Assembly: GCF_000243095.1 (NCBI RefSeq)
Contig: NZ_AHJE01000025.1
Coordinates: forward strand, 1-64,000
DNA from: Cupriavidus basilensis OR16
GTDB lineage: Bacteria > Pseudomonadota > Gammaproteobacteria > Burkholderiales > Burkholderiaceae
Direction: 5' to 3'
DNA length: 64,000 bases
A program made the translations under genes and the position numbers. Below are positions 1 to 11,075 of the stretch, one piece after another; positions within the stretch are counted from its first letter, which is position 1; each line of letters begins with the position of its first letter. A model generated the notes under the pieces. The model was not told where the DNA came from, ran no database searches, and saw nothing but the letters and a program-made list of their open reading frames with translations.

Positions 1-100
1 CGGCAGCCCCCGCAGGGGGATGTCGTACGGCCTTTGGGTGCAAGAGCCAACGCCGCTCAAAGAAACAGCGACCACCCCATCATCCCATCACCTCAATCCC

Positions 101-592
101 TCAATCCCTCAACCCACACTCCACCACCTCCGCCCCCACCAACGTCTTCAAAACCTGCGGATCAATACTAACCAGATACCCCCTGCGGCCCCCATTGATA
201 TAGATCCGCTCCAGCGCCAACACACCTGCCTCAACAAAAACCGGCATCCGCTTGCGCGTCCCGAACGGCGACGTCCCTCCCACCAGATACCCACTATGCC
301 GCTGCGCCACCTCCGGCTTGCACGGTTGCACGCTCTTGCGCCCGGTTTGCCGCGCCAGGTTCTTGGTCGACACCGAACAGTCGCCATGCATCAGCACAAT
401 CAGCGGCTGGGCTTTCTCATCTTCCATGACCAGGGTCTTGATGACCGTGTGCTCCGCCACGCCAAGCTGGCGCGCCGATTCCCCGGTGCCGCCATGCTCG
501 ACGTAGTCATAGGCATGCTCGCCAAAGGCAACGCCATGCTGCTTGAGGAACTGGGTGGCGGGGGTTTCCGAAACGTGTTTGGTCTTGCTCAT
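101..592 (-). CDS. ybaK: Cys-tRNA(Pro) deacylase, YbaK/EbsC family
   Basis: Cytosolic trans-editing factor that hydrolyses Cys-tRNA(Pro) mischarged by prolyl-tRNA synthetase. At 163 residues it has the usual YbaK length. The family's conserved lysine is visible as K52 in VIKTLV, and the substrate-binding loop as GGTSPFG near residue 105. The start is the ATG at 592. It is the last gene of a leftward ogt-xerD-ybaK run, 35 bp after xerD. A short repeat of TCAATCCC lies across and beyond its stop. The family call is firm; substrate specificity is taken from the family. Confidence 0.9.
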   Translation of the reverse strand: MSKTKHVSETPATQFLKQHGVAFGEHAYDYVEHGGTGESARQLGVAEHTVIKTLVMEDEKAQPLIVLMHGDCSVSTKNLARQTGRKSVQPCKPEVAQRHSGYLVGGTSPFGTRKRMPVFVEAGVLALERIYINGGRRGYLVSIDPQVLKTLVGAEVVECGLRD

Positions 593-627
593 GATGGATG
601 ACAGGTCGCAATGACCGCGCGGTCAAC

Positions 628-1623
628 CTAGCCGCGCGGATGGTGGTGCTGGTGCAGTTCGCGCAGGCGCTCGCGCGCCACGTGCGTGTAGATCTGCGTG
701 GTGGAGATATCGGCGTGCCCCAGCAGCAACTGCACCACGCGCAGGTCCGCGCCGTGGTTGAGCAGATGGGTGGCAAAGGCATGCCGCAAGGTGTGTGGTG
801 ACAGCGGTGCGTAGATTTCGGCTTCGCGCGCGTGGCGCTTGATCAGGTGCCAGAAGGCCTGGCGCGTCATGCCCTCGCCGCGCTGGGTGACGAACAGCGC
901 TTCGCAGGCACGCTCGCCCAATAGCGCGGGACGGCCTTCGGCCAGGTAGCGGCGCAGCCAGTCGCCGGCCTCCGTGCCAAACGGCACCAGGCGTTCCTTG
1001 TTGCCCTTGCCGCTCACCACGCGCGCCACGCCCTCGTTCAGGCCGATCTCGATGGTCTTCATCTGCGTCAGCTCGGACACGCGCAGGCCGCTGGCATACA
1101 TCAGTTCCAGCATGGTGCGGTCGCGCAGGCCAAGTGGCGTGGCGGTGTCGGGTGTCTCCAGCAGCGCCTCGACCTGGGCTTCGGTCAGCGTCTTGGGAAA
1201 GCGCGGCGGCTGCTTGGCCGGGCGCAGCAGCAAGCAGGGATCGGTCGTGATCATGTGCTCGCGCAGCGCCCACTGGAAAAAGCGCTTGAACACCGTCAGC
1301 CGCCGGTTGGCCGACGAGGCGCGGGTTTCCAGGTGGCGCGAGGCGAAGTAGCCGTTCAGGGCAGTGTCGTCCACCGCCAGCAGCGCGCAGGTGCCCGAGG
1401 CATGCAGCCAGCGCGACAGCAGCGCCAGGTCGCGCCGGTAGGCGTCGATGGTGTTCTGCGCGAGGCCGTCTTCGAGCCACAGCGCGTCGCAGAAGCGGTC
1501 GACCAGGGCCAGGTCGGCGAGCAGGGCGGGGCTGTCCTCGGTGCCGATGGTGCCGTTGCCGTTTTCGACGTCGTCGATCTGGCCGCTGTCGTCGCCGTCG
1601 TCAATCCGCGCAATGTCGTTCAT
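628..1623 (-). CDS. xerD: Tyrosine recombinase XerD
   Basis: Site-specific recombinase that, with XerC, resolves chromosome dimers at dif during division. The 331 residues hold an N-terminal SAM-like core-binding domain (about 35-125) and a C-terminal catalytic domain. All catalytic residues are visible: R181 in [10 protein letters not shown]206 in GKGNK, H277 and R280 in HTLRH, H303 in LGHAD and nucleophile Y312 in IYTHV. An acidic extension of about 30 residues precedes the usual XerD start, so an internal start cannot be excluded. The start ATG overlaps the ogt stop by four bases, implying translational coupling. XerD is preferred over XerC on overall sequence character and the ogt context. 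Confidence 0.88.
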   Translation of the reverse strand: MNDIARIDDGDDSGQIDDVENGNGTIGTEDSPALLADLALVDRFCDALWLEDGLAQNTIDAYRRDLALLSRWLHASGTCALLAVDDTALNGYFASRHLETRASSANRRLTVFKRFFQWALREHMITTDPCLLLRPAKQPPRFPKTLTEAQVEALLETPDTATPLGLRDRTMLELMYASGLRVSELTQMKTIEIGLNEGVARVVSGKGNKERLVPFGTEAGDWLRRYLAEGRPALLGERACEALFVTQRGEGMTRQAFWHLIKRHAREAEIYAPLSPHTLRHAFATHLLNHGADLRVVQLLLGHADISTTQIYTHVARERLRELHQHHHPRG

Positions 1624-2099
1624 GCCAGCATCACCCCTTCATGGCGCAGCAACCAGCGTTTGATGTCAAGGAAGAAGCCGTCGCCGTCGTGATTGGCAAA
1701 GCCGCCGATGCCGCTGGCGCCAACCACGCGATGGCAGGGAATCACCAGCGGGAAGAAGTTCGCCCCGCATGCCTGCCCGACCGCGCGCGGCGCGCTGGCG
1801 ATCTGCCGCGCCACCGCGCCATAGGTGGTGACCTTGCCGCGCGGCACGTTCGAGATCGCTTGCCAGACCCGGCGCTGGAAGGCGCTGCCGACTGGCGCCA
1901 GCGCAATGTCGAAGCGTGTGTCCGGATCGGCGTAGTAGGCCTCCAGCTGCCGTGCCAGGCTTTGCGTGACCGCGTTGGCCGGCTCGACGAGCCGCATGCT
2001 CTCGGGCAGGTAGACGATCTCGCGGACGAATTCGCCGTCGGTGCGCACGCCGATCTTGCCGAAAGGGGCTTGGAGGACGGCGTCGAAGATGGAGTCCAT
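1620..2099 (-). CDS. ogt: Methylated-DNA--protein-cysteine methyltransferase
   Basis: Suicide DNA-repair protein that moves the alkyl group from O6-methylguanine or O4-methylthymine to its own cysteine. The acceptor is C122 in the invariant PCHRV motif, preceded by the helix-turn-helix region with RGKVTTYGAVA. At 159 residues it is a single-domain Ogt/MGMT without an Ada N-terminal domain. The open frame runs further upstream, but family similarity begins at MDSIFDA, which sets the ATG at 2099. It is first in the leftward run and overlaps xerD by four bases (ATGA). Confidence 0.88.
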   Translation of the reverse strand: MDSIFDAVLQAPFGKIGVRTDGEFVREIVYLPESMRLVEPANAVTQSLARQLEAYYADPDTRFDIALAPVGSAFQRRVWQAISNVPRGKVTTYGAVARQIASAPRAVGQACGANFFPLVIPCHRVVGASGIGGFANHDGDGFFLDIKRWLLRHEGVMLA

Positions 2100-2243
2100 G
2101 GCAGGGATGGAAAGGGCGAGCCTGGATTTTAGAGCATGGCGGCGCCACCGGGATGCGCTGTGGCGTGGAGGGCGCATCGGAGAGGTCCATGCAACCGCTT
2201 GACTGGGGTTTCCCCTTTCTTGAGTTCTGCCTCTCGGCATTAT

Positions 2244-2262
2244 TTAATTCAAACTGAATTAA
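2244..2262. promoter_or_regulatory. Perfect 8-bp inverted repeat, candidate FrcR operator
   Basis: TTAATTCA (2244-2251) and TGAATTAA (2255-2262) are perfect inverted arms around a 3-base centre, in an AT-rich patch about 85 bp before the frcR ATG, within otherwise GC-rich DNA. ROK-family sugar repressors typically bind AT-rich dyads of this kind, so this is a plausible autoregulatory operator for the frc cluster. The site is seen directly; its role is inferred. Confidence 0.5.
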
Positions 2263-2347
2263 TTAATGCCAAAGCCCGATGCACCGCCGCCGCAGTCCAG
2301 CGCGTAGTGTGATGCAAGCGACACCCATAACAACATTCGGAGACGAC

Positions 2348-3113
2348 ATGAACAGTGCCAAGGCCGGCCGCGGCGTGAATTCCGCCAGTTTGCGGCTGTA
2401 CAACGAGCGCGCGCTCCTGCTGGCGTTGCGGCATGCCGGGGAGGCGTCCAAGGCGGATCTCGCCCGCATCGCGCAGCTTACCAACACGGCGGTGGGCAGC
2501 ATCGTGCAGACGCTCACGGAGGATGGCCTGATCCATGTGGCCGGCCGCCGCCAGGACGGGCAGCGCGGCCAGCCGGCCAGCCTGATCCGCTTGCAATGCC
2601 GGCGATATCGGCATGATGCCGGTGCAGCCCAGCACCCTGGCCTCCGCGCCGCGCACGGCCAAGCGGCGCGACATCCTGCTGGCGCGTGCCTCGCTCAACG
2701 CACTGACGCGCCACCTGCGCCACCACGGCGTGGCCATCGACGGCCACGCCGACCTGGAAGCGCAGGTGCGCGGCCAGCACCCGGCGGTGGCGGAGTGGCT
2801 GGACGACTGCATCGACGCGCTGGCGCCCGCCATGCAATCCGCCCTGGCGGTGCTCGACGTGCCGCTGATCATCCTTGACGCCGATATCGACGGCGGCCTG
2901 GTGCAGGCGCTGATCGAGCGCCTGCAAGGCGCGTTGGACGACGGCGCGCCCGAGGCACGGCGAGCGCCACGCGTGGTGCGCGGCTGCTTTGGTGCCAACG
3001 CCGGCGCGGTCGGTGCCGCGTCGCTGCCGATGTTCATGAATTTCTCGCCGCGGGCCGACATGCTCAAAGGCGCATCGGCCATGATTCCGGAGGCCAACCA
3101 TGCCATCGTCTGA
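2348..3113 (+). pseudogene. frcR: ROK-family fructose repressor FrcR, internally deleted
   Basis: Remnant of a ROK-type transcriptional repressor. Codons 1-82 from the ATG at 2348 give an intact winged-helix DNA-binding domain ending GQPASLIRL. The frame then changes, and the rest of a ROK protein resumes near 2592 with NAGDIGMMPVQPSTLAS and runs to TGA at 3113. By comparison with remembered ROK repressors of about 400 residues, roughly 140-160 codons, most of the sugar-binding/kinase-like fold, are missing, and the junction (2588-2594) is also out of frame. The stop overlaps the frcA start by 14 bp. The name follows from the downstream fructose-type transporter. A short DNA-binding polypeptide could still be made. 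Confidence 0.8.
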
Positions 3114-4740
3114 TCTGTCCGCTTCGTCCGCTTCGTCCACCAAGGCGCCGCTGCTGGCGCTGCGCAATATCTGCAAGACGTTCCCCGGCGTGCGCGCGCT
3201 GCGCAATGTCGAGCTCACAGCCTACGCCGGCGAGGTCCACGCCCTGATGGGCGAGAACGGCGCCGGCAAGTCGACGCTGATGAAGATCCTGTCCGGCGCC
3301 TACACCGCGGACCCCGGCGGCGAATGTCATATCGACGGGCAACGGGTGCTGATCGACGGCCCGCAATCCGCGCGCGACCTCGGCGTGGCGGTGATCTACC
3401 AGGAGCTCAGCCTGGCGCCCAACCTGAGCGTGGCCGAGAACATCTACCTGGGCCGCGCCCTGCAGCGGCGCGGGCTGGTGGCGCGAGGCGACATGGCGCG
3501 CGCCTGCGCGCCCACGCTGGCCAGGCTCGGCGCGGATTTCTCGCCCGTTGCCAGTGTGGCGAGCCTGTCGATCGCGCAGCGCCAACTGGTGGAAATCGCG
3601 CGGGCCGTGCACTTCGAGGCGCGCATCCTGGTGATGGACGAACCCACCACGCCGCTGTCCACGCACGAGACGGATCGCCTGTTCGCGCTGATCCGCCAGC
3701 TGCGCGGCGAAGGCATGGCGGTCCTGTATATCAGCCACCGCATGGCCGAGATCGACGAGCTGGCCGATCGCGTGACCGTGCTGCGCGACGGCTGCTTCGT
3801 CGGCACGCTGGACCGCGCGCACTTGTCGCAGGCGGCGCTGGTCAAGATGATGGTGGGGCGCGACCTGTCAGGCTTCTACACCAAGACGCACGGCCAGGCG
3901 GTCGAGCGTGACGTGATGCTGTCCGTGCGCGATGTGGCCGACGGCCGGCGCGTCAAGGGCTGCAGCTTCGACCTGCGTGCCGGCGAGGTGCTGGGGCTGG
4001 CGGGCCTGGTCGGCGCGGGCCGCACGGAGCTGGCGCGGCTGGTGTTCGGCGCCGACGTGCGCACGCGCGGCGAGGTCCGGATTGCCAACCCGGCCGGCCC
4101 CGGCGGGCTGGTCACGCTGCCAGCTGGCGGCCCGCGCCAGGCCATCGATGCCGGCATTGCCTACCTGACCGAGGACCGCAAGCTGCAGGGCCTGTTCCTG
4201 GACCAGAGCGTGCACGAGAACATCAACCTGATCGTGGCCGCGCGCGACGCATTAGGCCTTGGCCGCCTGAACCGGCCCGCCGCGCGCCGCCGCACGACCG
4301 AGGCCATCGACACGCTGGGCATCCGCGTGGCGCATGCGCAGGTCAACGTCGGCGCATTGTCGGGCGGCAACCAGCAGAAGGTGATGCTGTCGCGGCTGCT
4401 GGAAATCCAGCCGCGCGTGCTGATCCTGGATGAGCCCACGCGTGGCGTGGACATCGGCGCCAAGTCGGAAATCTACCGGCTGATCAACGCGCTGGCCCAG
4501 AGCGGCGTGGCGATCCTGATGATCTCCAGCGAGCTGCCCGAAGTGGTGGGCCTGTGCGACCGCGTGCTGGTCATGCGCGAGGGCGCGCTGGCCGGCGAGG
4601 TGCGCCCCGCCAGCAGCGCGGCCGAAACCCAGGAACGCATCATCGCGCTGGCCACCGGCGCGGCCGCGCCACCGGCGCCCGCATGGGCGGACGTGCCGCT
4701 GCCCGCCGCCGGCAACGCAACCGGCATCACGCTGCATTGA
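3100..4740 (+). CDS. frcA: Fructose-type ABC importer, tandem ATPase subunit
   Basis: Cytoplasmic ATPase energising a CUT2-family monosaccharide importer. The 546 residues contain two fused ABC domains. The first has Walker [10 protein letters not shown] (51-59) and Walker [10 protein letters not shown]. The second has a degenerate Walker A (GLVGAGRTE), signature LSGGNQQK and Walker [12 protein letters not shown]. This RbsA/MglA architecture with one degenerate site is normal for the group. The ATG at 3100 has a good ribosome-binding site (CCGGAGG). It is the first intact gene of the cluster and is followed by permease, binding protein, zwf, pgi and fructokinase, matching the frcACB system I recall from Cupriavidus. 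Substrate is inferred from context. Confidence 0.85.
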   Translation: MPSSDLSASSASSTKAPLLALRNICKTFPGVRALRNVELTAYAGEVHALMGENGAGKSTLMKILSGAYTADPGGECHIDGQRVLIDGPQSARDLGVAVIYQELSLAPNLSVAENIYLGRALQRRGLVARGDMARACAPTLARLGADFSPVASVASLSIAQRQLVEIARAVHFEARILVMDEPTTPLSTHETDRLFALIRQLRGEGMAVLYISHRMAEIDELADRVTVLRDGCFVGTLDRAHLSQAALVKMMVGRDLSGFYTKTHGQAVERDVMLSVRDVADGRRVKGCSFDLRAGEVLGLAGLVGAGRTELARLVFGADVRTRGEVRIANPAGPGGLVTLPAGGPRQAIDAGIAYLTEDRKLQGLFLDQSVHENINLIVAARDALGLGRLNRPAARRRTTEAIDTLGIRVAHAQVNVGALSGGNQQKVMLSRLLEIQPRVLILDEPTRGVDIGAKSEIYRLINALAQSGVAILMISSELPEVVGLCDRVLVMREGALAGEVRPASSAAETQERIIALATGAAAPPAPAWADVPLPAAGNATGITLH

Positions 4741-4830
4741 GGCGGGGCGCAGCCTGTGCGCCGCCCGCAAGAAACGGAAATATCGACACCGGCCTGCAAC
4801 TTCCCGCAGCCGCCGGCGCAGGAGACAACC

Positions 4831-5844
4831 ATGCATGAATCCATCACACGTCCCGCCACTTCCACTGGCGCTTCATTGCCCGCGCCCACCCTCGGCCGCC
4901 TCACTACCCAGGAGCGCCTGCGTGCGCTTGGCATGCTGCCGGTGCTGGTGCTGCTGTGCATCGGCTTCACGGTGCTGACCGAGAACTTCGCCGGCTGGCA
5001 GAACCTGTCGATCATCGCGCAGCAAGCCGCCATCAACGTGGTGCTGGCCGCGGGCATGACCTTCGTGATCCTGACCGGCGGCATCGATCTGTCGGTGGGC
5101 TCCATCCTGTCGATCTCAGCGGTGGTGGCGATGCTGGCGTCGCTGATGCCGCAGCTCGGCATGCTGAGCGTGCCGGCCGCGCTCTTGTGCGGCCTGATGT
5201 TCGGCATCGTCAATGGCGCGTTGGTCGCTTTCATGAAACTGCCGCCGTTCATCGTCACACTGGGCACGCTGACGGCGGTGCGCGGGCTGGCGCGGCTGGT
5301 CGGCAACGACAGCACGATCTACAACCCGGATATCGGCTTTGCCTTTATCGGCAACGGCGAAGTGCTGGGCGTGCCCTGGCTGGTGATCATCGCCTTGGCC
5401 GTGGTGGCGGTGTCGTGGTTCGTGCTGCGCCGTACCGTGCTGGGTTTGCAGATCTACGCGGTGGGCGGCAATGCCGAGGCGGCGCGCCTGTCCGGCATCA
5501 AGGTGTGGGTCGTGCTGCTGTTCGTATACGCGGTGTCCGGGCTGCTGGCGGGGCTGGGCGGTGTGATGTCCTCCGCGCGCCTGTATGCGGCCAACGGGCT
5601 GCAGCTTGGCCAGTCGTACGAGCTCGATGCCATCGCCGCAGTCATCCTGGGCGGCACCAGCTTTGTGGGCGGCACCGGCTCCATCGCCGGCACGCTGGTC
5701 GGGGCGCTGATCATCGCGGTGCTGTCCAACGGCCTGGTGCTGCTGGGCGTGTCCGATATCTGGCAATACATCATCAAGGGCCTGGTGATCATCGGTGCGG
5801 TGGCGCTCGACAGCTATCGCCGCAAGGGCTCGGCGCGCACGTGA
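4831..5844 (+). CDS. frcC: Fructose-type ABC importer, permease subunit
   Basis: Inner-membrane permease of the CUT2 (ribose/xylose-like) sugar ABC importer, 337 residues with about eight to ten hydrophobic segments. The family hallmark is visible in AAGMTFVILTGGIDLSVGS followed by LGTLTAVRGLAR, and LGGTSFVGGTGS lies near the C terminus. The ATG at 4831 is chosen because GGAG lies just upstream (4819-4822) and the protein then matches family length. It sits 90 bp after frcA and 48 bp before frcB, so cotranscription is likely. No defect is visible. Confidence 0.85.
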   Translation: MHESITRPATSTGASLPAPTLGRLTTQERLRALGMLPVLVLLCIGFTVLTENFAGWQNLSIIAQQAAINVVLAAGMTFVILTGGIDLSVGSILSISAVVAMLASLMPQLGMLSVPAALLCGLMFGIVNGALVAFMKLPPFIVTLGTLTAVRGLARLVGNDSTIYNPDIGFAFIGNGEVLGVPWLVIIALAVVAVSWFVLRRTVLGLQIYAVGGNAEAARLSGIKVWVVLLFVYAVSGLLAGLGGVMSSARLYAANGLQLGQSYELDAIAAVILGGTSFVGGTGSIAGTLVGALIIAVLSNGLVLLGVSDIWQYIIKGLVIIGAVALDSYRRKGSART

Positions 5845-5892
5845 GGCGTGCGCGACCTGACCCCGGCTACCACCGGCTACTGGAGACACGAT

Positions 5893-6872
5893 ATGTCCAA
5901 GCAATACCTGGCGGCACTGGCGATGACGGCAATGAGCCTGCTGTGCCCCGGCGCAGCCGCACTGAGCGCGCCGGACGCCGTACCGGCGAGCGCAGCCGCG
6001 CAACGGCCGCTGAAAAAAGTCGGCGTCACGCTCGGCTCGCTCGGCAACCCGTACTTCGTCGCGCTGGCGCACGGCGCCGAAGCCGCGGCCAAGAAGATCA
6101 ACCCGGACGCCAAGGTCACGGTGCTGTCCGCCGACTATGACCTCAACAAGCAGTTCTCGCATATCGACAGCTTTATCGTGTCGAAGGTGGACCTGATCCT
6201 GATCAACGCGGCCGACGCGCGCGCCATCGAGCCCGCGGTGAAGAAGGCCCGCAAGGCCGGCATCGTGGTGGTAGCGGTGGACGTGGCGGCGGCGGGCGCC
6301 GATGCCACGGTGCAGACGGACAACACGCAAGCCGGCGAGCTGGCTTGCGCCTTCCTCGCCGAGCGGCTGGGCGGGCGCGGCAACCTCATCATCCAGAATG
6401 GCCCGCCGGTGTCCGCCGTGCTGGATCGCGTGAAAGGCTGCAAGGCGGTGCTGGGCAAGCACCCCGGCATCCACGTGCTCTCCGATGACCAGGATGGCAA
6501 GGGCTCGCGCGAGGGTGGCCCCTCAACGTCATGCAGCTTTACCTGACCCGCTTTCCCAAGGTTGACGCGGTCTTTACCATCAATGACCCGCAGGCTGTCG
6601 GCGCCGACCTGGCCGCGCGCCAGCTGAACCGCCGCGGCATCCTGATCGCGTCCGTCGACGGCGCGCCCGATATCGAGGCCGCGCTCAAGGCCAACACGCT
6701 GGTGCAGGCCTCGGCCAGCCAGGACCCGTGGGCCATCGCCCGCACCGCGGTGGAGATCGGCGTGGGGCTGATGCATGGCCAGGCGCCCGCAAACCGCACC
6801 GTGTTGCTGCCGCCCACACTGGTTACGCGAGCTAATGTGAACGAGTACAAGGGCTGGGCCGCGCCGCGCTAG
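5893..6872 (+). pseudogene. frcB: Fructose-type periplasmic binding protein, frameshifted
   Basis: Substrate-binding receptor of the frc importer, broken by one indel. From the ATG at 5893 (GGAG eight bases upstream) it encodes a signal peptide (about 1-26) and a Periplasmic_binding_4 domain starting KKVGVTLGSLGNPYF, up to GSREGG near codon 210. At the CCCC run 6519-6522 the frame changes, and the rest of the domain continues as LNVMQLYLTRFPK through a second frame to TAG at 6872. The combined length of about 325 residues is normal, so only one or two bases are wrong. As written, the protein loses its C-terminal third. A base error at the short C run is the main alternative. Confidence 0.8.
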
Positions 6873-6914
6873 CTGGGCAGCGGTCCGCGCTCGATTTACA
6901 ACCGAATCCCCCAT

Positions 6915-6946
6915 AACCGACCAACCGACCAACCGACCAACCGACT
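6915..6946. repeat. Four tandem 8-bp repeats before zwf
   Basis: AACCGACC occurs three times without gaps (6915-6938), followed by a fourth copy with one change (AACCGACT, 6939-6946). The array ends nine bases before the zwf ATG, in the spot where a Shine-Dalgarno sequence would lie; only a weak GGTGA is left. It is noncoding. Copy number could affect zwf leader length, but the sequence shows no direct evidence of function. Confidence 0.8.
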
Positions 6947-6955
6947 GGTGAAACC

Positions 6956-8446
<1,491 letters not shown>

Positions 8447-8514
8447 GGCAAGTCTGAAGCATAGCGCCGCAGCGGCGGTTGCCGGCGCGGCGCGCGAGTA
8501 CAGGAGTTGATTCA

Positions 8515-9976
8515 ATGTTCCCGATGTCCCAGAAGTCCGATTTCCTGAGCACCTGGCAACGGCTTGAAGAGCATGCGCAGGTCATCCGCCATGCCCACCT
8601 GCGCGACTGGTTCGACGGCCCGCAGGGCGAGGACCGCGGCGCCGGTTTCGTGGCCGAGGCGGCCGGCCTCACGCTGGATTACGCCAAGAACCGCGTCACC
8701 GACACCACCATGGCGCTGCTCTTCGCACTGGCCGAAGAGGCCGGCGTGAGCGCGCGGCGCGATGCCATGTACCGCGGCGAAGCGGTCAACACCACCGAGC
8801 GCCGTGCCGCGCTGCATATGGCGCTGCGCGCGTGGCCGGAGGACGGCTTTCACGCGCAGGGCGTGGCGGTGGCCGGCGACGTGGCCGCGGTGCTCTCGCA
8901 GATGGAACGCTTTGCCGACGCGGTGCGCGGCGGCACGTGGCGCGGCTGGAATGGGCGCCAGATCACCGACGTGATCAATATCGGTGGCCAATGCGCACAC
9001 CGCGCGCACCTGGTTCCTGCACCATGGCGTGCCGCAGGCACAACTGGCCAGCCACTTTGTCGCGGTCTCCACCAACCGGCAAGCGGTGGCCGAGTTTGGC
9101 ATCGACCCTGTCAACATGTTCCCGTTCTGGGACTGGGTGGGCGGGCGCTTTTCGCTGTGGTCCGCGGTGGGGCTGTCGATTGCGCTGGCCGTTGGCTTTG
9201 CGCGCTTTCGCCAGTTGCTCGACGGCGCTCGCGCCATGGACCGGCATTTCGCCGAGGCCGACGCGCCGCGGAACATGCCGATGATCCTTGGCCTGCTAGA
9301 CGTGTGGTATCGCAGCTTCCTCGGCACCGGGAGCCGCTGCGTGGCGCCGTACTGCGAGCCGCTCGAATTGCTGCCGGCCTTCCTTCAGCAGCTCGAGATG
9401 GAGAGCAACGGCAAGTCCGTGCAGCTCGACGGCGCCGCCGCCGCGCAAGGCACCGCGCCGGTGGTATGGGGCACCACGGGCACCAACGGGCAGCACGCCT
9501 ACTTCCAGATGGTGCATCAGGGCTCGCACTGGATGCCGGTGGATTTCATCGCCGCGCTGGAGCCGGTGCACCCGATGCCGGGCCACCACGGCAAGCTGCT
9601 CGCCAACTGCTTTGCGCAAGGCGAGGCGCTGCTGCGCGGCCGCACCGCGCAAGAGGTCAGGGCGCTCGGCGTGCAGGACGAGGCACTGGTGCCGCACATG
9701 GTGTTCGAGGGCAACCGCCCCAGCAATACGCTGTTGCTGCAGCGGCTCGATCCGTATCACCTGGGCGCATTGATCGCGCTCTCGGAGCACCGCACCTTCG
9801 TGCAGGGCGTGCTGTGGAATATCAATTCGTTCGACCAGTGGGGCGTGGAGCTCGGCAAGCAGCTTGCCGCGCCGATCGCCTGCGAGCTCGACGGCGGGCC
9901 CGCCCGCCCGCATGATGCGTCCACCGCCGGCCTGATCCGGCGCGCATTGGCCGCCGCATCGGCCTGGCAAGGCTGA
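8515..9976 (+). pseudogene. pgi: Glucose-6-phosphate isomerase, internal deletion
   Basis: Would interconvert fructose 6-phosphate and glucose 6-phosphate. The first frame from ATG 8515 encodes about 157 normal residues to ITDVINIG. Here the family continues with the GIGGSDLG phosphate-binding stretch, but the sequence jumps at about 8983-8987 into another frame that begins at ANAHTARTWF, missing roughly 60 codons of the first SIS domain. The remainder is a normal Pgi C-terminal portion, with the signature FPFWDWVGGRFSLWSAVG, WGTTGTNGQH and NINSFDQWGVELGK, ending at TGA 9976. Deletion plus frameshift should abolish activity. A second pgi elsewhere in the genome is possible. Confidence 0.82.
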
Positions 9977-10020
9977 CGCGCGGCACCGCGCTCATCCGGA
10001 AATACGAGAACGAGGATGCA

Positions 10021-10950
10021 ATGACAACGACATCATGGCCAGCCTACGTCGTCTTCGGCGAGGCATTGACCGATATGGTCCACCAGGGCGGGCAGGACTG
10101 GCTAGGCCTGCCCGGCGGCTCGTGCTGGAACGTGGCCCGTGTGGGTGCGCGGCTGGGCATCCCAACCGCCTTCGCCGGCGCGATCAGCTGCGATACGCTG
10201 GGCGACCAACTGGCCGAAGCCAGTGCCGAAGCCGGCCTGGACCTGCGTTTCCTGCAGCGCGTGGAGCGTTCGCCGTTGCTGGCGTTCGTCGGCGCGCAGC
10301 ACCCGCCGCAGTATTTCTTCGTCGGCGATGACAGTGCCGATCTCTACTTCGATCCCGAGCGCTTGCCGGCGGGCTGGCGCCAGGCCGCGCGCACCGTGCA
10401 CTTCGGCTCGCTTAGCCTGGCGCGCCAGCCGCTCGCCGCGCGCCTGTGCACGGAAGCCACGCAGGCCAGGGCCGCGGGCAAACGCATCGCCTTCGATCCG
10501 AACTTCCGCACACCCATGCACGCGCCAGAGTACCAGGCCGCGTTCGCGCACATGGCTGGCCTGGCGGACTACATCAAGGTATCGGACGAAGACCTGCGCG
10601 GCCTGTATCCGGCACTGGACGCACCCGCCGCGCTGGCCGCGCTCAGGGCGCTGGCCCCGCAGGCGCGCTTGTTGCTGACACGCGGTGCGCACGGCATGAC
10701 GCTATTGCATGGTCTTGAGGCTTGTGAACAGCCGGTCTTTGCCGTCGATGTGGTTGATACCGTTGGCTGCGGAGACGCTGCAATGGGCGGATGGATGGCG
10801 GGATTGCTGCGGGACCCCGAGGCAACGCTGGCGCGGCAAGCGCGATGGGCCGCAGCTACGGCAGCGGTGGCCGCCACGCGTGCGGGTGCGTATTCGCCGA
10901 CGGTGGACGAGGTGAAGGTGTTACTGGGCGAGGCGGTGGCTTTGGCCTGA
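10021..10950 (+). CDS. Fructokinase, PfkB/ribokinase family
   Basis: Cytosolic sugar kinase expected to phosphorylate incoming fructose to fructose 6-phosphate. The 309 residues show the N-terminal PfkB pattern LPGGSCWNVARVGARLG and the C-terminal anion-hole/catalytic motif DTVGCGD, with catalytic base D252. The ATG at 10021 follows GAGGATGCA. It is the last gene of the frc cluster, 44 bp after pgi, and appears intact. Family assignment is firm. Fructose rather than another hexose or nucleoside is inferred from the importer and from the frc/cscK arrangement recalled in Cupriavidus. Confidence 0.82.
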   Translation: MTTTSWPAYVVFGEALTDMVHQGGQDWLGLPGGSCWNVARVGARLGIPTAFAGAISCDTLGDQLAEASAEAGLDLRFLQRVERSPLLAFVGAQHPPQYFFVGDDSADLYFDPERLPAGWRQAARTVHFGSLSLARQPLAARLCTEATQARAAGKRIAFDPNFRTPMHAPEYQAAFAHMAGLADYIKVSDEDLRGLYPALDAPAALAALRALAPQARLLLTRGAHGMTLLHGLEACEQPVFAVDVVDTVGCGDAAMGGWMAGLLRDPEATLARQARWAAATAAVAATRAGAYSPTVDEVKVLLGEAVALA

Positions 10951-10965
10951 CGAAGCCGGATCTGC

Positions 10966-11007
10966 GTTGTCCCTCCCTCTCCCGCGTGCGGGCGAGGGAG
11001 GGACAAC
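10966..11007. repeat. Long perfect palindrome, REP-like or bidirectional terminator
   Basis: GTTGTCCCTCCCTC (10966-10979) pairs perfectly with GAGGGAGGGACAAC (10994-11007), and the loop holds a second stem, CCCGC/GCGGG. It lies between the convergent fructokinase and Bug genes. There is no T run, so it may be a dispersed REP-type element as much as a terminator. Confidence 0.6.
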
Positions 11008-11075
11008 CATCGTCATGGCGCGCGGGTTTGGCCCGCTCGCCGGCTTTGGCTAGTGCCGCAGCCTTGACACCACCA

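Noticed and set aside
1..100. Coding sequence at the left edge
   Set aside because: Short frames only, without recognisable family; the first supported gene ends at 101.
6511..6560. Programmed frameshifting in frcB
   Set aside because: No slippery heptamer with a downstream structure is evident, and neighbouring genes carry plain deletions, so mutation or error is simpler.
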